The notes under the pieces were generated by a model, which was given only the letters and a program-made list of their open reading frames with translations, made no database searches and was not told the origin of the DNA. Shown piece by piece: positions 35,931 through 48,199 of a stretch of DNA of 64,000 nt. The first letter of the stretch is position 1. Every line of letters starts with the position of its first letter. The position numbers were made by a program, and so were the translations under genes. This DNA comes from Theobroma cacao. Taxonomy: Eukaryota > Streptophyta > Magnoliopsida > Malvales > Malvaceae. Where the stretch lies: NCBI RefSeq assembly GCF_000208745.1, contig NC_030858.1, positions 8,389,588 to 8,453,587 of the forward strand, in the 5' to 3' direction.

Positions 35931-36074
35931 AACAGGTTGAAATTTTTTTGCAAAATTCTTTCAAATCCTCAACATGTTTCTCAAATTATATGAGCATGGT
36001 ATTATTCTGGTGATTATATTAAAAAGGGCCATATCCGTATATCACTTACAATATTCATATGCTGGTTTTCATGG

Positions 36075-36677
36075 TTGGAAAGAAATGATGCAAAGCACAA
36101 GCACCTGAGTATGTATCCTGACAGAGTGGTATGGCAAATTATGAAATTGTTAAGACAGTTACATGAAGGTTTTCTCTTGAAACAATGGCAATGGAAAAGA
36201 GATACAAACATAATAGCTATGTGGGGTTTTAAGTTCCCCCCTAAACATTGTGTACCCCTTCAAATTATTTATTGGATAAAGCCATTTAGAGATGAACATA
36301 AATTGAATGACAATGGTAGCTCCTGGAATTGTCAAAATACAGCAAGTGGAGGGGTACTCCGCGATCATACAGGTAAGCTTGTTTTTGGCTTCTCAGAGAA
36401 TATTGGTCCTTGTAATTCTCTACAGGTGGAACTACATGCATTATTTCAAAGGCTACTCTTATGCAAAGAACGAAATATTGATAATTTGTGGATAGAAATG
36501 GATGCGCTGGTGGTAATTCAGATGATTCAGAAATCTCAAAAAGGGTTTCATGATGTACAGTATTTGTTGGAGTCTATATGGAAGTGCCTGGGTAGTATCT
36601 CTTATAGAATTTCGCACATCTATCGAAAAGGTAACCAAGTAACGGATTTCTTGTCAAATAAAGGATACACACATTAG
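36075..36677 (+). pseudogene. LINE 1 RNase H domain
   Basis: A 200-codon open stretch ending the ORF2 polyprotein. The C-terminal RNase H (RVT_3) has Asp in GGVLRDHTG, Glu in VELHAL and Asp in WIEMDALVVI, so the D-E-D core looks intact. It closes with SHIYRKGNQVTDFLSNKG. Upstream stops still disconnect it from the RT. Confidence 0.88.
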
Positions 36678-37044
36678 GATCTTTGTGTATTTATTGAAGC
36701 ACAAGGTGAATTATATGGTATGCTTAAGTTAGATAGATTTAATTTACCTTATGTTCGATTTAAATAATTGTAAAGGAGTAATACTCCTTATTTATAATTT
36801 TTGTTATTTTAAAGTCCATTTTATTTTCTTATTTCATTGTAATAGTGGGGGATCTCTACTCTATTGTAGCATCAAAAGCTATGCACGTAAATTGGAATTC
36901 CCTGCTCTAAGTGTTTTTTCGATTTTGTCACATGCTCATGTAATTCTAGAGGTACAGTTTAGGTCCCCTTTTTTTGTATCTTTATTTTAATTAATAAAAT
37001 TTAATAGGGTAGTTGGGCCCTGTGGGAATTTCTAACTTAAAAAA

Positions 37045-37058
37045 AATTGTTGCTTTCA
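37045..37058 (+). repeat. Target-site duplication right of LINE 1
   Basis: AATTGTTGCTTTCA, the exact partner of 18271-18284. Confidence 0.9.
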
Positions 37059-38613
37059 GAGGTTTTTTCATCAGGTATTTATAGGCTTTGAAGAATATAC
37101 CTGTTAGAGTAAATTTCAAAATGATTTTCGTACATTTTGGCTAGCTTGCACATTTTTGTCGCATATGTAGAATCAATTTTTTGTTCATAAGTTGTTAGTT
37201 CTTCATAAAGTTTTAAACTTTTTGTCTCTATAGAATCGATTCTTTTTTCTTGAGATGTCACTTCTTCCATAACTTAGCTCAAAGGTGACACCTTTATACT
37301 TTTGTAGAATCGATTCTTTTATTTCAAGATGTCAATTTTTCACTGTGGTCTGTCACCAAAATTTGAATTTGAGTTTGAGTTTGATTTTTGAGGCTCCAAT
37401 CTTATCTAATTATATTATCTCTTTCTTTTTCACTAAGTTTCTGATTTTGTCATTGGTGCTTCAAGAACCGATATCATTTTCCTCTAGAATTGATTCTTTG
37501 TCTTTAAATTTGAGATATTTGATTCATTCTTGCTTAAAATTGACGATTGCTTCACGGAGAAATGATTCTTTCATGCACAATTTCTTCCTTCTGCGTTCGG
37601 TTTTTTCAGCATTGATTTTTACTCTATGAGGTGTCGATTTTTCTCAAATTTTGAAGTTTTTGTCTTCCAAGAACTGAATTTTTTTTTCTTAAAATCGATT
37701 CTTCCTGTAATAAGAGAATAAATTTTGCTTTCCACTTCTTTAGGAATAGATTCTTAATATTCAAAAGATTGATTATTTAAGGTTGGCACTGGAGTTCAAG
37801 TTTGCTTAAAAAACAGTTTTCTTTACAAGCTAAACTTCAAAACTCTTGAAGATTTTCTTCAATTTTAAAAACATTTTCTAATCATTTCCAAATCATATTT
37901 AGATCAATCAATTTTACTATTTCAAAGCCAAAGTAAAGCTAACAATATTTTTTCATGAGAATTAGCTAATGATATGTGAAAAATATGCATTTTTTAAAAA
38001 TATTTTTAATAAATATATATTTGAAAATTACTTTATTTAAAATTTTTACAAAGTGTTTTTTTCTTCAAAATTTAACTATGATTTATGAATAAATAGTGGT
38101 CAAACTTAAAAAAATAAAATGAAATTTAGACACTAATTATGAGACGAGAAAGTCTATATTTAATATAATTAAAAGATGAATAAAAGTTAAAACATTTTTA
38201 TATAAATATATGTAAAAGAATATGCTAAATTTAAACAAAATAGTAAAGTAATTGCATAAAAATGTAAATTTCTTTTGATAAGTAAAAAATAAATAGTTTC
38301 AAACATTATAATTCATATTACACATAAAAGAAATAAATAAAAAAAAGTCTAACTAACGATTTCGTTTAAAAGTATAACATAATTTGCAAAACTTCCAAAA
38401 ACACCAAAATGCATGGTGATAGGAAATAAAAGAAGAAAAAAGAAAAGAAAAAGGTTGTATCTAGAGTTGATTTGCTAAGCAAAATATATAGCAACTAAAT
38501 TTTACTTAATCAATAGCCCAACCCATGATCTTGATGGCTAGAAACACCTCTTATTCTTGTAGAAATCTTAGTTCGAGGGCTACTTGCAGCGTTGGTGGAA
38601 GTTGTTGAAATCC
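37059..38613. other. Non-coding flank with recurring GAATCGATTC motif
   Basis: No gene. Between 37140 and 37760 the palindrome AGAATCGATTCTTTT and decayed variants recur about eight times, twice followed by a TTGAGATGTCA-like word (near 37231 and 37306). From 37800 on the sequence is AT-rich without visible structure. Confidence 0.5.
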
Positions 38614-38627
38614 TAATTTGTAAAATG
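38614..38627 (+). repeat. Target-site duplication left of SINE
   Basis: TAATTTGTAAAATG, repeated exactly at 38730-38743. Confidence 0.85.
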
Positions 38628-38729
38628 CACATGAGCATTTGGTTTATTGGTTGATACATGATCTTCTTGCCTAAAAAGTAGGGTTTGAATCCCCTCTCCC
38701 CCCAATTATAAAAAAAATTTAAAAAACCT
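38628..38729 (+). mobile_element. SINE (tRNA-derived), about 102 bases
   Basis: Flanked by exact 14-base repeats (38614-38627 and 38730-38743). It contains an A-box match TGGTTTATTGG (RNA polymerase III consensus TRGYNNANNGG), a B-box-like GGTTTGAATCC about 45 bases later, and an A-rich end. These are the hallmarks of a plant tRNA-derived SINE. One base short of the B-box consensus (C to T), so transcription may be weak. Confidence 0.82.
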
Positions 38730-38743
38730 TAATTTGTAAAATG
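38730..38743 (+). repeat. Target-site duplication right of SINE
   Basis: TAATTTGTAAAATG, the exact partner of 38614-38627. Confidence 0.85.
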
Positions 38744-39368
38744 GGAGACTATATTATAAATTTTAGATGGGCTAAAATGAAAATATTTGCTTTTTTACCT
38801 TAAAACTTTAGCATGGATTATTAAAGGCGACGTCAACGGTGAAATTAAGATTTTACGTTTTGAGAGCTAACAAGAAGTGGTTTGGTAGTGGTATCTTGGG
38901 GTAAAAATGAAAATTTTCATTTTTTATCTTAAAACTCTAGCATGGATTACTAAAAGGGAGGTCGGTGGTGAGATCAAGATTTTGTGTTTTGTGGGTCAAC
39001 AAAAAGTGAGCTGGTTGTGGGGTATTGAGCAATAGCTTTATTGTTTTCTTTAGTTTTTAAGTCTATTAAAATTAGTCGTTGATTAATTGTTATGCGTATC
39101 TCATCAAACAAACAAATTATTATAGAGAAAATTATAAAAAAAATTTTAAAAATAAAAATATATTATAAAATTTTAAAATTTTTAAAAGGAGGAGGACTGT
39201 AACAACCTCCCATGAAAAACTCGTTTTAGGTAGTATCAATCAGTTCCATTCCTCCTATTAGACCAAATAATGGCTGTACTTTGACATTAGCTAACATGCA
39301 ATGATTAGTTGATTGACGGTGGGTATCTTTGACCCTTAAAACTCTTAAACCTATACCTAAACTTAGAG
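38744..39368. other. Intergenic with a short tandem duplication
   Basis: Two related blocks at about 38770-38890 and 38900-39015 share GAAAATTT, TAAAACT-TTAGCATGGATTA and GGTGAAATTAAGATTTT-type words, so this is an imperfect direct repeat of about 125 bases. No gene. Confidence 0.55.
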
Positions 39369-40184
39369 TCTGTTTGACCTAACTTTTTTTTTTTAACTTA
39401 AAAGTTATTATTAAGCTCTTATGAAAAATAATAGCTTTTAAAATTAAGCAAAAGTTGTTTGGTAAACTGTTTAGCAAAATAAATTATATAAGTTCTAATT
39501 TCGATTAAAATTACCATAAAGGGTATTCATGCTATCTTCAATTACCTAATAAGCTATAATATCATGCTTCAAGTTTATATGTAATTTTAGATGTTAAAAT
39601 CGAAGAAATCAATAAAAAAAAGAAATAGCTTTTAAACTTGTATAGTAGCAATAGTATTAGATTTTTGTTGATCTAACAAGCAATCAGACCCTAATGCTTT
39701 AATTTCCAAAAAATAAGAGAAAAGAGGAAACGATGTATTAATATTAAAATCTTTTTTGGTGAAAAAAAGAGAAAATCTTTAAATAGTATCTGAATGCAGT
39801 TTTGAATTTTAGATTTTTTTTTCTCTCAATCTTTGTAAGAATAAAAAAATTTTAGATTTTGATATTTTGTTATTGGGTTTTTTATTTTTTATTAGTTTTT
39901 GTAGAGAGAGGTAGAGAAGAGGGAAATCGTGACTTACATTGAAGAATGGTAATTTGTAGAGGGAAAGAGAGGAGAGGGAGATTAATTGAGAGATGAGTAT
40001 TTCCTGAAAATTAATGTGTTTTTAAAAAAAGAGAAGAAAAAGCTTCTCCCTGTAGCTTTTTTTTTTAAATTTTGTTCTTAAAAAAATATTATTTTTTTTA
40101 TAAAAGTTTTTCAAAAGATTATGTTTGGCCTAACTTTTACCTTTAAGAAGTAGATAAACTGAAAAAAAATTAGGTCAAACATGC
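39369..40184. mobile_element. MITE family A, copy 2 (hAT-like)
   Basis: Ends are inverted: TCTGTTTGACCTAA at the left, TTAGGTCAAACATGC at the right. The 8-base flanks ACTTAGAG (39361-39368) and ACTTAGCC (40185-40192) agree at six positions, as expected for an aged hAT-type 8-base duplication. It has no coding capacity. Related along most of its length to 16551-17341, and in reverse orientation to 59151-59541. Confidence 0.75.
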
Positions 40185-40192
40185 ACTTAGCC

Positions 40193-41621
40193 TTAATTGA
40201 CAAATTAGTGAATTAGAGAGAAAAGGGAAAGAAAAAACCGACGGATGGCTGTCCCACTTTCCATGGTTCCAGAATGTTGATGGGAGTTAGCATGTGATCC
40301 CTCATCTTGCCTAATACTTGTCCATAAAGTCTGCCTTCACAATTAAAAAGTAAAAAACTGTGCACAAAAAGGTCGTCGTGAAGCCACAACATTATTAAGA
40401 TGAGGGGGAGAGAGAGATATGATCGATATTTCCGTTGACTATTTTTTGGAAAAGCCAAATGAATTCTGGTCTTCCTACACTCGTCATTCATGAAACAAAA
40501 CTTTCTATTTTCAACCCTCATACAGGGAAAACCGACCCTTCCTCATCTATTATACTATTTGAGAAAACAAGACTAGCCATGTGTTACTACTTTTTTTTTA
40601 TTTATTTTATAAAATATTGTTATTATTTTATACTATTGACATGAAAATTTTAAATCTTATAAATAAATGTAAATATTTATCATATGTTTATTGAATAATT
40701 ATGAGAATCAGCATGGAATCGATTTTTAGAGCTTAAAAAATTATTGTTAATGTGTAAAATAAATTTTTGCAAAAGAAGACAAAATATTACTCAGAGATAT
40801 ATATATATGGAAGTGTCCCCTTAATTCTGTTTATTGAAAGGGCACACTGCACACGCCTTTTTCCTAACAATGGGAGGTTGTTTTCAGGATGTGAGATGTT
40901 ATGTGAAGGTGCATTGATCTTTCGAACGTGGTGGGGTTCTGCCAATAATGAATTAGTCTCCCTTATCAGAAAACAAAAAAAAATCCTGTCTCATACCTTT
41001 TTCCTGCCCAACTCTCCATTGCATAAAGTAAAGGCTCTGATATCTCGAGCTAAGCTAGCTATGTGGATTAAATGAATAGAGGTATTGGAGCACTTTTCCT
41101 CCTATAATGATAAAAGCTAGTACAGACATAATTTGTCAAGTGAGAATTAGCTCCAAGTGTAATGAAGGAAAACAAAAAAAAAAAAAAACAGTGAAATGTG
41201 ATGGTAACAAAATTAAGCTGCTAGTGTAATAATAGGTCTTTTTTTCATTTTATGTGATTAAACTTCCCAGCTGACCTTTTCTATGCTTGGTACAAATTTC
41301 ACCTCTGAATAGTCTTAAATTCAGGTGTGTTTATTGGAAAAAATGAAACATCCGAAGATTTCTTGAGAACTGTATTATAAGTTGGCTAGAGGCTTGTAGG
41401 TTGGCTTCACCAGTACTACAAGCAAGTCACTGTTTCAGGGTGGGTCTATAGAAGTGATTTGCTATCATTGTCAAAGAAGAATTTTGCTTTTAAATCACTT
41501 TTTCAGCAAACCATATGTTTCATTTGAAGTATGAAGACGGGAAACTAACACATGTTTTTATCAAGTAAAACAGCATTAAGAAAGCTGATCACAGCATTTA
41601 CAATCCCAAATGATATGGATA
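40193..41621. other. Intergenic, 3' flank of the AOP-like gene
   Basis: Short ORFs on both strands (40213-40521 minus, 40767-41075 plus) match no family I know and have no splice context. No transposon ends were recognised. Confidence 0.5.
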
Positions 41622-44250
41622 TCACACCCCTGCGTAAATCTCCAGTGCATCATCACTTATATTGGAAACAAAGTAGGAGAAATAGTCTGCAAATTTGAAT
41701 GGCCGGTAAAGGAGTGGATGTTCTTTGTCAACAAGTTCACGCGGCACCTCAATCATTGCTCCTTCCTTTGGCATAGAAAACAGCCCGAAAGAGTACCTCT
41801 CTCTGTCGGCCTTCATCACCACCCTGTGCTTCACAGCAACAAGTCTTCCATTGCTCCAGGCCTATAGGATTGAGACATGTTTAATTTAATCATTCATCTC
41901 AATCCTTTTCATTTAAGCATGCTGGGTGATAATGCATTCAGTTCTGATAAATCTACACATATTCTATAATACAGGTTCAAAGATGTATACTTATTTCTTG
42001 TTTGAATATGAAAATTGAGATATCTTTAGTTTATTCATTTTCATAAATTTAATGTGGAACTAATCAATAAGCATAAGGTGTAATTGAATAGATTAAGACT
42101 CAGTATTTAATGAATATAACAGCGCTAACCATCTTCATCAATCTTTAATAGGAAAATGTATAAATCCCATGAAATAAGATGAGTTTTAACATTGATTATA
42201 GCAAAATCAAAAGGATTTACCAAGGGATCAGGTAGAGTACTTGCCATATGTTCCAAAGTGAAAATGTCATGAATGAGGGAATCATTTATAAGAGTACTTA
42301 CCTTAAGGGCATCACCAACAATGACTACAAAAGCTTCTCTGGGAACCACCACGTGTTCCCAACGGCCTTCTTTAGTCATAACCTCAAGACCTTGCACATC
42401 ATTTTGGCATAGAACAGTTAGAGCATTCTTGTCTGTGTGAGCCACAAGGCCAAGATTTTCGTCCTTCCTGGGAGGAACTTTGTACTTCATTATACGGAAA
42501 ATGCTAGTGCTGTCCCTCACAAGCGCATCGTAGTTCTTTTTTTCCATCCGAAAGCTCTCGAAGATCATTTCCAGGATGGTAAAATTTAGCTTTAGCAGCT
42601 TGGAGCTCAGGGAATTGAGTATCTCACTGTCATAATAACAAAGAAGAGGACAAAAAAAATTAACAGAAGAAACATCAAAGATGGTTTTAACATTTCTGAA
42701 GCTTAATTAATTAGTAGTGAAAATAATGGAATATCTGTGGCCTCAAAATATGAGGGGGGTTGCGTAGGAAATAATAAGTCTAAGTATGTAATTATGACTG
42801 GAATTTTGTGATTGGTGATTGATTGTTTTCAGTTGACCAGTATGCGACCAGATTACAGCTGAGCATTTGACAAAGACTTAAATGAAACTGCACCAGACAC
42901 CAGTTACTAAGAGGCTGCGTTTATTTCTCTGTGATGATTTTCTGGCAAAGGCATGTGCAGTTTGTAATATAAACAATCATTTTAAAGCTGGCACTGTATT
43001 AAATACAAATCTATTTCAAGGATAAGCCATATTAAATATGGAATTGGTAGGTAGTGGAGGCGTTTGGTGGCAGCCATTATCATGTCAAAAATATAGCTTT
43101 CTGTTGTCATATGAGCTTAAAAGCGGTTGTCTGCTTTGAATAGACTTTGTGAATTAATGGACAAATGGAATAGTATTATATGATTTTCAAGTTAATTTCC
43201 TCGGTTGATATTGACTAAAGGTCTTGGTTTCAGAAACAATCTTTACGAATAATTATATCGAAATTTTAACAACCATACGTTTTTAGGTCTGGTAAAGCAG
43301 GAAAAAGATACTCAACTTTTGCAGAAAGATGGCATGACAAACTAGCTTACAAAAATTTAAAATGTTAACTGTAAAGGAAACAGGAAGTAATGAATCCACG
43401 AGAAACATGTGAGAACCTCAACATTCTGTTATAAAAACGTAAACTATCTACCTTCTTTATCAAGAAACTGAGTTTAATTCACTCAAATGTTCAAGCTGGT
43501 TTTAATTCTCTTAAAATTTGATACATTTATATAGTTATTTACCTCTACAACTGGAAAACAAAAAGATAGTATGGTAATATTTTAGCTTGAATTCAGTGAT
43601 TTACGAGTAGAATTTTTATATTCAGTTCATCAACTCTGAATCCGATCACTATCATTCTTTGAGAAGAATATATAGAAGCATTGATGCGAAAATGTTACTA
43701 ATGCAACCAAACAGAAGCTTTGGCCATAATTCAGAGGCTACTAATGCATGTAGCTCTTCTCTACTGCATGGTAACAGTCAAAAACCAGAAAAAAAATGGA
43801 AAACAAGAGAAAAGAAGAAGAAGAAAGATAAGGGAATCTGACATTCAAGCTTATTTTTGAAGAAGAACATATATTTTACCTGAACGCTGGGTTTCCCTGA
43901 GGCCACATGAGTTGAGTGAATTCTTGAGCGGCTTCGAGCCGTGTTGCATCGTCGATGCCGAAGCTCTCATGCAAAGGAACCACGGGGCACTTGCCCTGAT
44001 AGCTGCGGTAAGGCTTAGGGTTCTGGTACTTGCTCTTGGTCTCTTCAGGGAGATCGAACAATGCCTTCATGGCTACCAGCATATCTTCACGTAGACTTGT
44101 TGGGATCTTATCGTACATTAGGAGGAAGCAGCCATGAGTCTCACATGCCTCTCTAACTTTGCCACACAACAGTTCCCAGCACTCACCCCCACGCTCCCTG
44201 TCAAGATGCTCCCCTGAAAAATCAAGAACTGGGATTTTAGCCCCATCCAT
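41622..44250 (-). CDS. 2-oxoglutarate-dependent dioxygenase, AOP1-like, complete
   Basis: Exons 43880-44250, 42302-42626 and 41622-41861 on the minus strand give 311 residues with no stop or shift. The AG|T split codon joins NPAF to SEILNS; the second junction is in phase (DALK then AWSNGRL). The N-terminal half has [32 protein letters not shown] and MWPQGNPAF, wording typical of the AOP subfamily. Iron ligands are His (42437-42439) and Asp (42431-42433) in VAHTDKN, and His (41826-41828) in KHRVV; the 2-oxoglutarate motif R-Y-S is at 41790-41798. Expected to be a soluble oxidase of small metabolites. AOP relatives act in glucosinolate side-chain or other specialised pathways, so the substrate here is unknown. 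The start is the ATG at 44250; the longer frame upstream starts only at TTG. Confidence 0.9.
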
Positions 44251-44338
44251 CTCCTTCTCCCTCTCCCTCTCCCTCAATCTCTATCTTTCCCTCTCTTTCT
44301 CGAAGTTGAAGCACTGTGGAAAGGAAAAAGGTTCCTAG

Positions 44339-44344
44339 TTTATA
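44339..44344 (-). promoter_or_regulatory. TATA box of the AOP-like gene
   Basis: The minus strand reads CCTTATAAACTAG here, about 90 bases before the ATG. The 5' leader between is purine-rich, with GAGAGGGAGAGGGAGA just before the start codon. Confidence 0.6.
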
Positions 44345-44359
44345 AGGGAGTTACTCTAG

Positions 44360-45732
44360 ACATGTTCGAAGGTGCTCAACTTTTTAGAGCAAGTGATGTG
44401 GGCACCCTTCCACCCTGTTCTATAGCTCACCATTTTTTTCCCCTTGTGAACCATATGTGGAGCGGGATTTTAAGAGTTAAGACCAACACAGCAAAAAAAA
44501 AAATTTTAATTCCAAATAATATTTAATGCAAATATTTATGAGATATAACTAGTTGCGTGTTTAAATTAATTGACAATATGCACATTTCATCATGTGAACT
44601 TCACGTGATTGTAATTGTGTATAAATGACTTAATGGGACCTAAATAAATAATGTGAACATTTAATGAGATATCTTGGATATACCTTATTTACAATCAAAG
44701 TTTCTTTGTAAATAGCTGTCACCTTCAGGTCCTTGAAACCAAAATATATTGAACTGTAAAGTACGTAATAGCAAAGTATGGATTAAATCAGAGTGGAGAG
44801 AGAGAGAGCAGCACCCACCGTCTCAATGCTCGCGTGGCATCTTATTGCTATCTGATGACTCTGACAAAACAGAGTCAATAATGTCAGCATTGTAACAACC
44901 AGTGGAAAGAGTGTAGGGGCGCCCACACAATCAAAACAAAAAAGAAGAAGAAAAAGGTTTGGTGCGCCCATAGTGGAAAATGTTTCTGTTGTAACGCTTA
45001 GCATTTATGTGTGCTTGATAGAGTAGCTATAAACCCATTTACCAATTAATGCTTTTTGCCATAGATATAGAAGCAAACATATTCTTTTTAGGGGGGCCTG
45101 AACAGAAACATACCATGACAATAATGAGTTTGATTGTTTGCTTAGGTCTCTTTGAAGGGGCTTGAAGAGGTTCAAAACAACCAGCCCCCTATTTCTTTCC
45201 ATCTGTTAATTGAGGACACATGGAAATTTCCTACAGGCTCCGGGTCCTCTCTTTAGTAAAGGCCATATGGGTTCCCATGGTCAATGACAATTACAAACCG
45301 TCATTCTCTTTCAAGGTGCAATTTAAAAAATAAAGAAAATTAGAAGATTGACCCAACATTTCAAGATCATTCTGATTCTATCCTTGTATCAGAATTTCAT
45401 TAACCCATTGTTTGGAAGCTTGTATCGAGTAAATCTATAGGTGTGGAAAATGCCCCCTATTCTATCAAACAACTTCCTGTTAATCAGATTGACAAGAGGA
45501 GAGACATTTGACTCGGGATTATCAACTCAACGAAATATAACAACTCTTATTATTGTTTGCATGGCCATGAACAATGGATCTCTTTTTCTTTGCCCACAAA
45601 CAATGGATCATGTTTCATGCACTCCCTCTGAACGACTGTCACTTGTAGGTTTCATCTCTTGGGTTCAAAACAACAAAGCAAAGTACCCCACCTACTTAAT
45701 TCGGAAAAAAGAGATCCCAACTTAATTCTTTT

Positions 45733-45780
<48 letters not shown>

Positions 45781-47614
45781 ACTAAATGTTAGACACAATC
45801 ACGATTATAATTTTGTAGAGACTCTTTAGATAATCAAGAGGTTGGGTAATTGGAAACAAAAGGCAGGACACAATTAACTTGTTAATCTAAAACCTCTGTA
45901 CATTATCTAAGCTTAAGCCGGTTACGTACATTAATTAATGTAGTAATTAACTAGAAAGAAGTGAGAAAAGAAATTAAGCAGAAAACAGAAAGTTTAAACA
46001 TCAGCGTCCAAAAACACTTGAGTGAGGAATCCCAATCCTAGGTATGATCTTTTGTGAGCAAGGAATCTCTATTTATGGTACTCAACATGTCAATAGGGGG
46101 ATGAGTTGGTTCAGGGAATCAGTTAGCTTTAGTCAGTTTGGGAAAGGATTATGAAGAGAAAAAAACAGGTGGGATGTGTATGTAGCAACCTCACTTGCAT
46201 ATGTAACCAAAAATTTAATTCAGATGGGACACGCACCAAGAATTGTTCTGATTGAATTGGCAAGTCGGCAGCAAGCCCACATGATACAATGTATGCTCTA
46301 TAAATCATCTCCCCAGCTAGGGGGGCTCCTGGTGACATAATTAATTGGTTTGAAAGTCGGTCCAACCACCATGTGTTCTTGATTTTGCTACATTTATCCG
46401 TGATAGTAAAAAACAAAACTTATCCAAAACTACCTATTGCTTTAGTTGAACTATAACTTTGTTATACAAAATGAATAATTAGCAAGGTAGTGCACATGAA
46501 GAAAGATCATTAATTTCTTCTGTATTTCATAAAGAAAGACCATGTATGCTCGGAACAGTGTTATTTTCTTCCCATTTCGATGGAAAATTGCTGCTGCTTC
46601 GTCGATCAAAACAAATTAATTTGCTAGCTGCAAGAGAAAGCTTGAAGGCGAAGAAAATGAACTTGTACTGTCAATAAAGAAAGAGTGAAGACTAGCTAGC
46701 TGGGCTTTGATTTATTCCCTTGAATTCATCCCTCCTTTTGGAGATAAATCATACTTTAGAAACTTATTGGTGGTCCAAGAGAAAGAAACGCGATGATTGA
46801 GTGTGCCAGTCTATGTTGAAGCTGGTCCTCAATCAATCAGCAGAGAAGTGAGAAAGCTTTAGTCACTAAACACCCTTGAAGCTGTCATAAGATATGTATG
46901 CAAAAGGAATCCAACACATATTTGGGTGCTCACTCTGTTGATCATGTGGACCGAAAAATTCTTTGCAAAGATCAACATCACAAGTTGGCATTTTCCTTTC
47001 ATTGCTTTATTAGACCATACAGTAGTTCATAAGTCACAAGAAAAAGTCAGTGTTAGGGAAGGAAAAGGTCGTAATGAGGGTGGGGCTAATTAATTTTTAG
47101 GCACCCATCTTCCCCTCTCTAGTTTGTGCTATGGTGGCGGAACCATTGACATGAGTCCATGAATTCGGGCATTGCTCTGGCTAGCTGGCCCTTCTCTTAT
47201 CATCCTCCCGAAGCAAAACCAATTTCAACTTATATACTCACAATCCCTACGGTTAATTAGAAACTACTCTTGTTCTTTTGCCAAAAGGCTTTTATTCAGA
47301 CCATATATAATCTCATTAATTTCCTTGATCCAATTGTTCTTTGTTCCCTATTTAATTTGAGAGATACCTATATGGTCTAATTTCAATTAATATGATATTT
47401 GGTTCTGAGAATGCTTTTCATTAAGCTTTTCTATATATATTTACTAAATATTTATCCAAATAATCACTTAGAATTCTTATGTATATTAAGCATATTTTCT
47501 AAAATCAATTGACAATTAATAGGCAAAGAGATTTAACTTAAACATAAGATCATATTCAAGATCACTTCACCAATGCAAAATACTTCTAAACAATTAATGT
47601 AATAATTTTTTTTG
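44360..47614. other. Intergenic, no gene seen
   Basis: No supported gene in about 3.2 kb. Short ORFs at 44783-45004, 45005-45202, 45441-45725 and 46129-46416 resemble no family I know. An AT microsatellite lies at 45738-45772. Confidence 0.55.
45738..45772. repeat. (AT)n microsatellite
   Basis: About 17 uninterrupted AT units within an AT-rich stretch. Confidence 0.95.
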
Positions 47615-48042
47615 GCATAATGTTTAAAAAAGTTCTTAAACTATTCAAGCAAAATTCAGATAAGTCTTTATTCTTCTATTACGTTCAATCAAACTTCTAT
47701 ATTTTTATTTTAGACTAAATAAGTCCTTATTACCACTAGTTAACTAATTACCAGTAGTCAAAATGCCATTTATCATTTTATATCCATGTAGTGCTAATAT
47801 AACATTGACGTGGAGAGTGAAAAATACCACATAATTATGTCATCATTATTATAACATGTCAACATACCACGTTAGTCTCATGTGATATAAAATGACAAGT
47901 AATATTTTAACTAACAACGGTTAGTCATAAGAGTTTCTTTAGCTTAAAATAAAAATATAAAAGTTTGATTAAACGTAATAAAATGATAAGACCTTATTTG
48001 AAATTTTTTTAAATAGTTTAAGGATTTTTTAAGTATTATGCT
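47615..48042. mobile_element. Foldback / long-TIR MITE
   Basis: Starts GCATAATGTTTAAAAAAGTT and ends with the inverse of GCATAATACTTAAAAAATCC. The two arms stay complementary for about 130 bases (47615-47750 against 47905-48042), including TATTACGTT-AATCAAAC and ATATTTTTATTTTA blocks. It has no coding capacity. Long terminal inverted repeats suggest a Mutator-like MITE. The flanks are T-rich, so the target duplication cannot be called. Confidence 0.75.
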
Positions 48043-48199
48043 TTCTTTTTGTTCAATCGAAGGCATTTTATTAGGTACCAAAATGTCGGTACATAGTTCA
48101 TGGCTCCTAAAACAAAGCACTAAAAACACCTAAACAGTTAAAACCTAACTTCACACACCTAATACACATTTAGTACATCCTACCTCCAAAATTCAAGAA

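Larger units (their letters stand above)
18285..37044 (+). mobile_element. L1-type LINE with a nested Athila element
   Basis: A non-LTR retrotransposon bounded by an exact 14-base duplication and ending in an A-rich tail (about 37038-37044). Without the nested 12,350-base Athila and its extra GGATC, its length is about 6.4 kb, normal for a full-length plant L1. Order: 5' leader, ORF1 (DUF4283 plus zinc knuckle), endonuclease, reverse transcriptase, zf-RVT, RNase H. Both ORFs hold several stops and frameshifts, and the RT catalytic box is damaged, so it is inactive. Confidence 0.92.

Noticed and set aside
40213..40521. 102-codon minus-strand ORF as a gene
   Set aside because: No recognisable domain, no start context or splice sites, and it lies between a MITE and a gene 3' end.
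44251..44277. Nine-residue N-terminal extension (REREREKE) of the AOP-like protein
   Set aside because: It starts at TTG and is just the GA-rich leader read in frame. The ATG at 44250 fits the family start.
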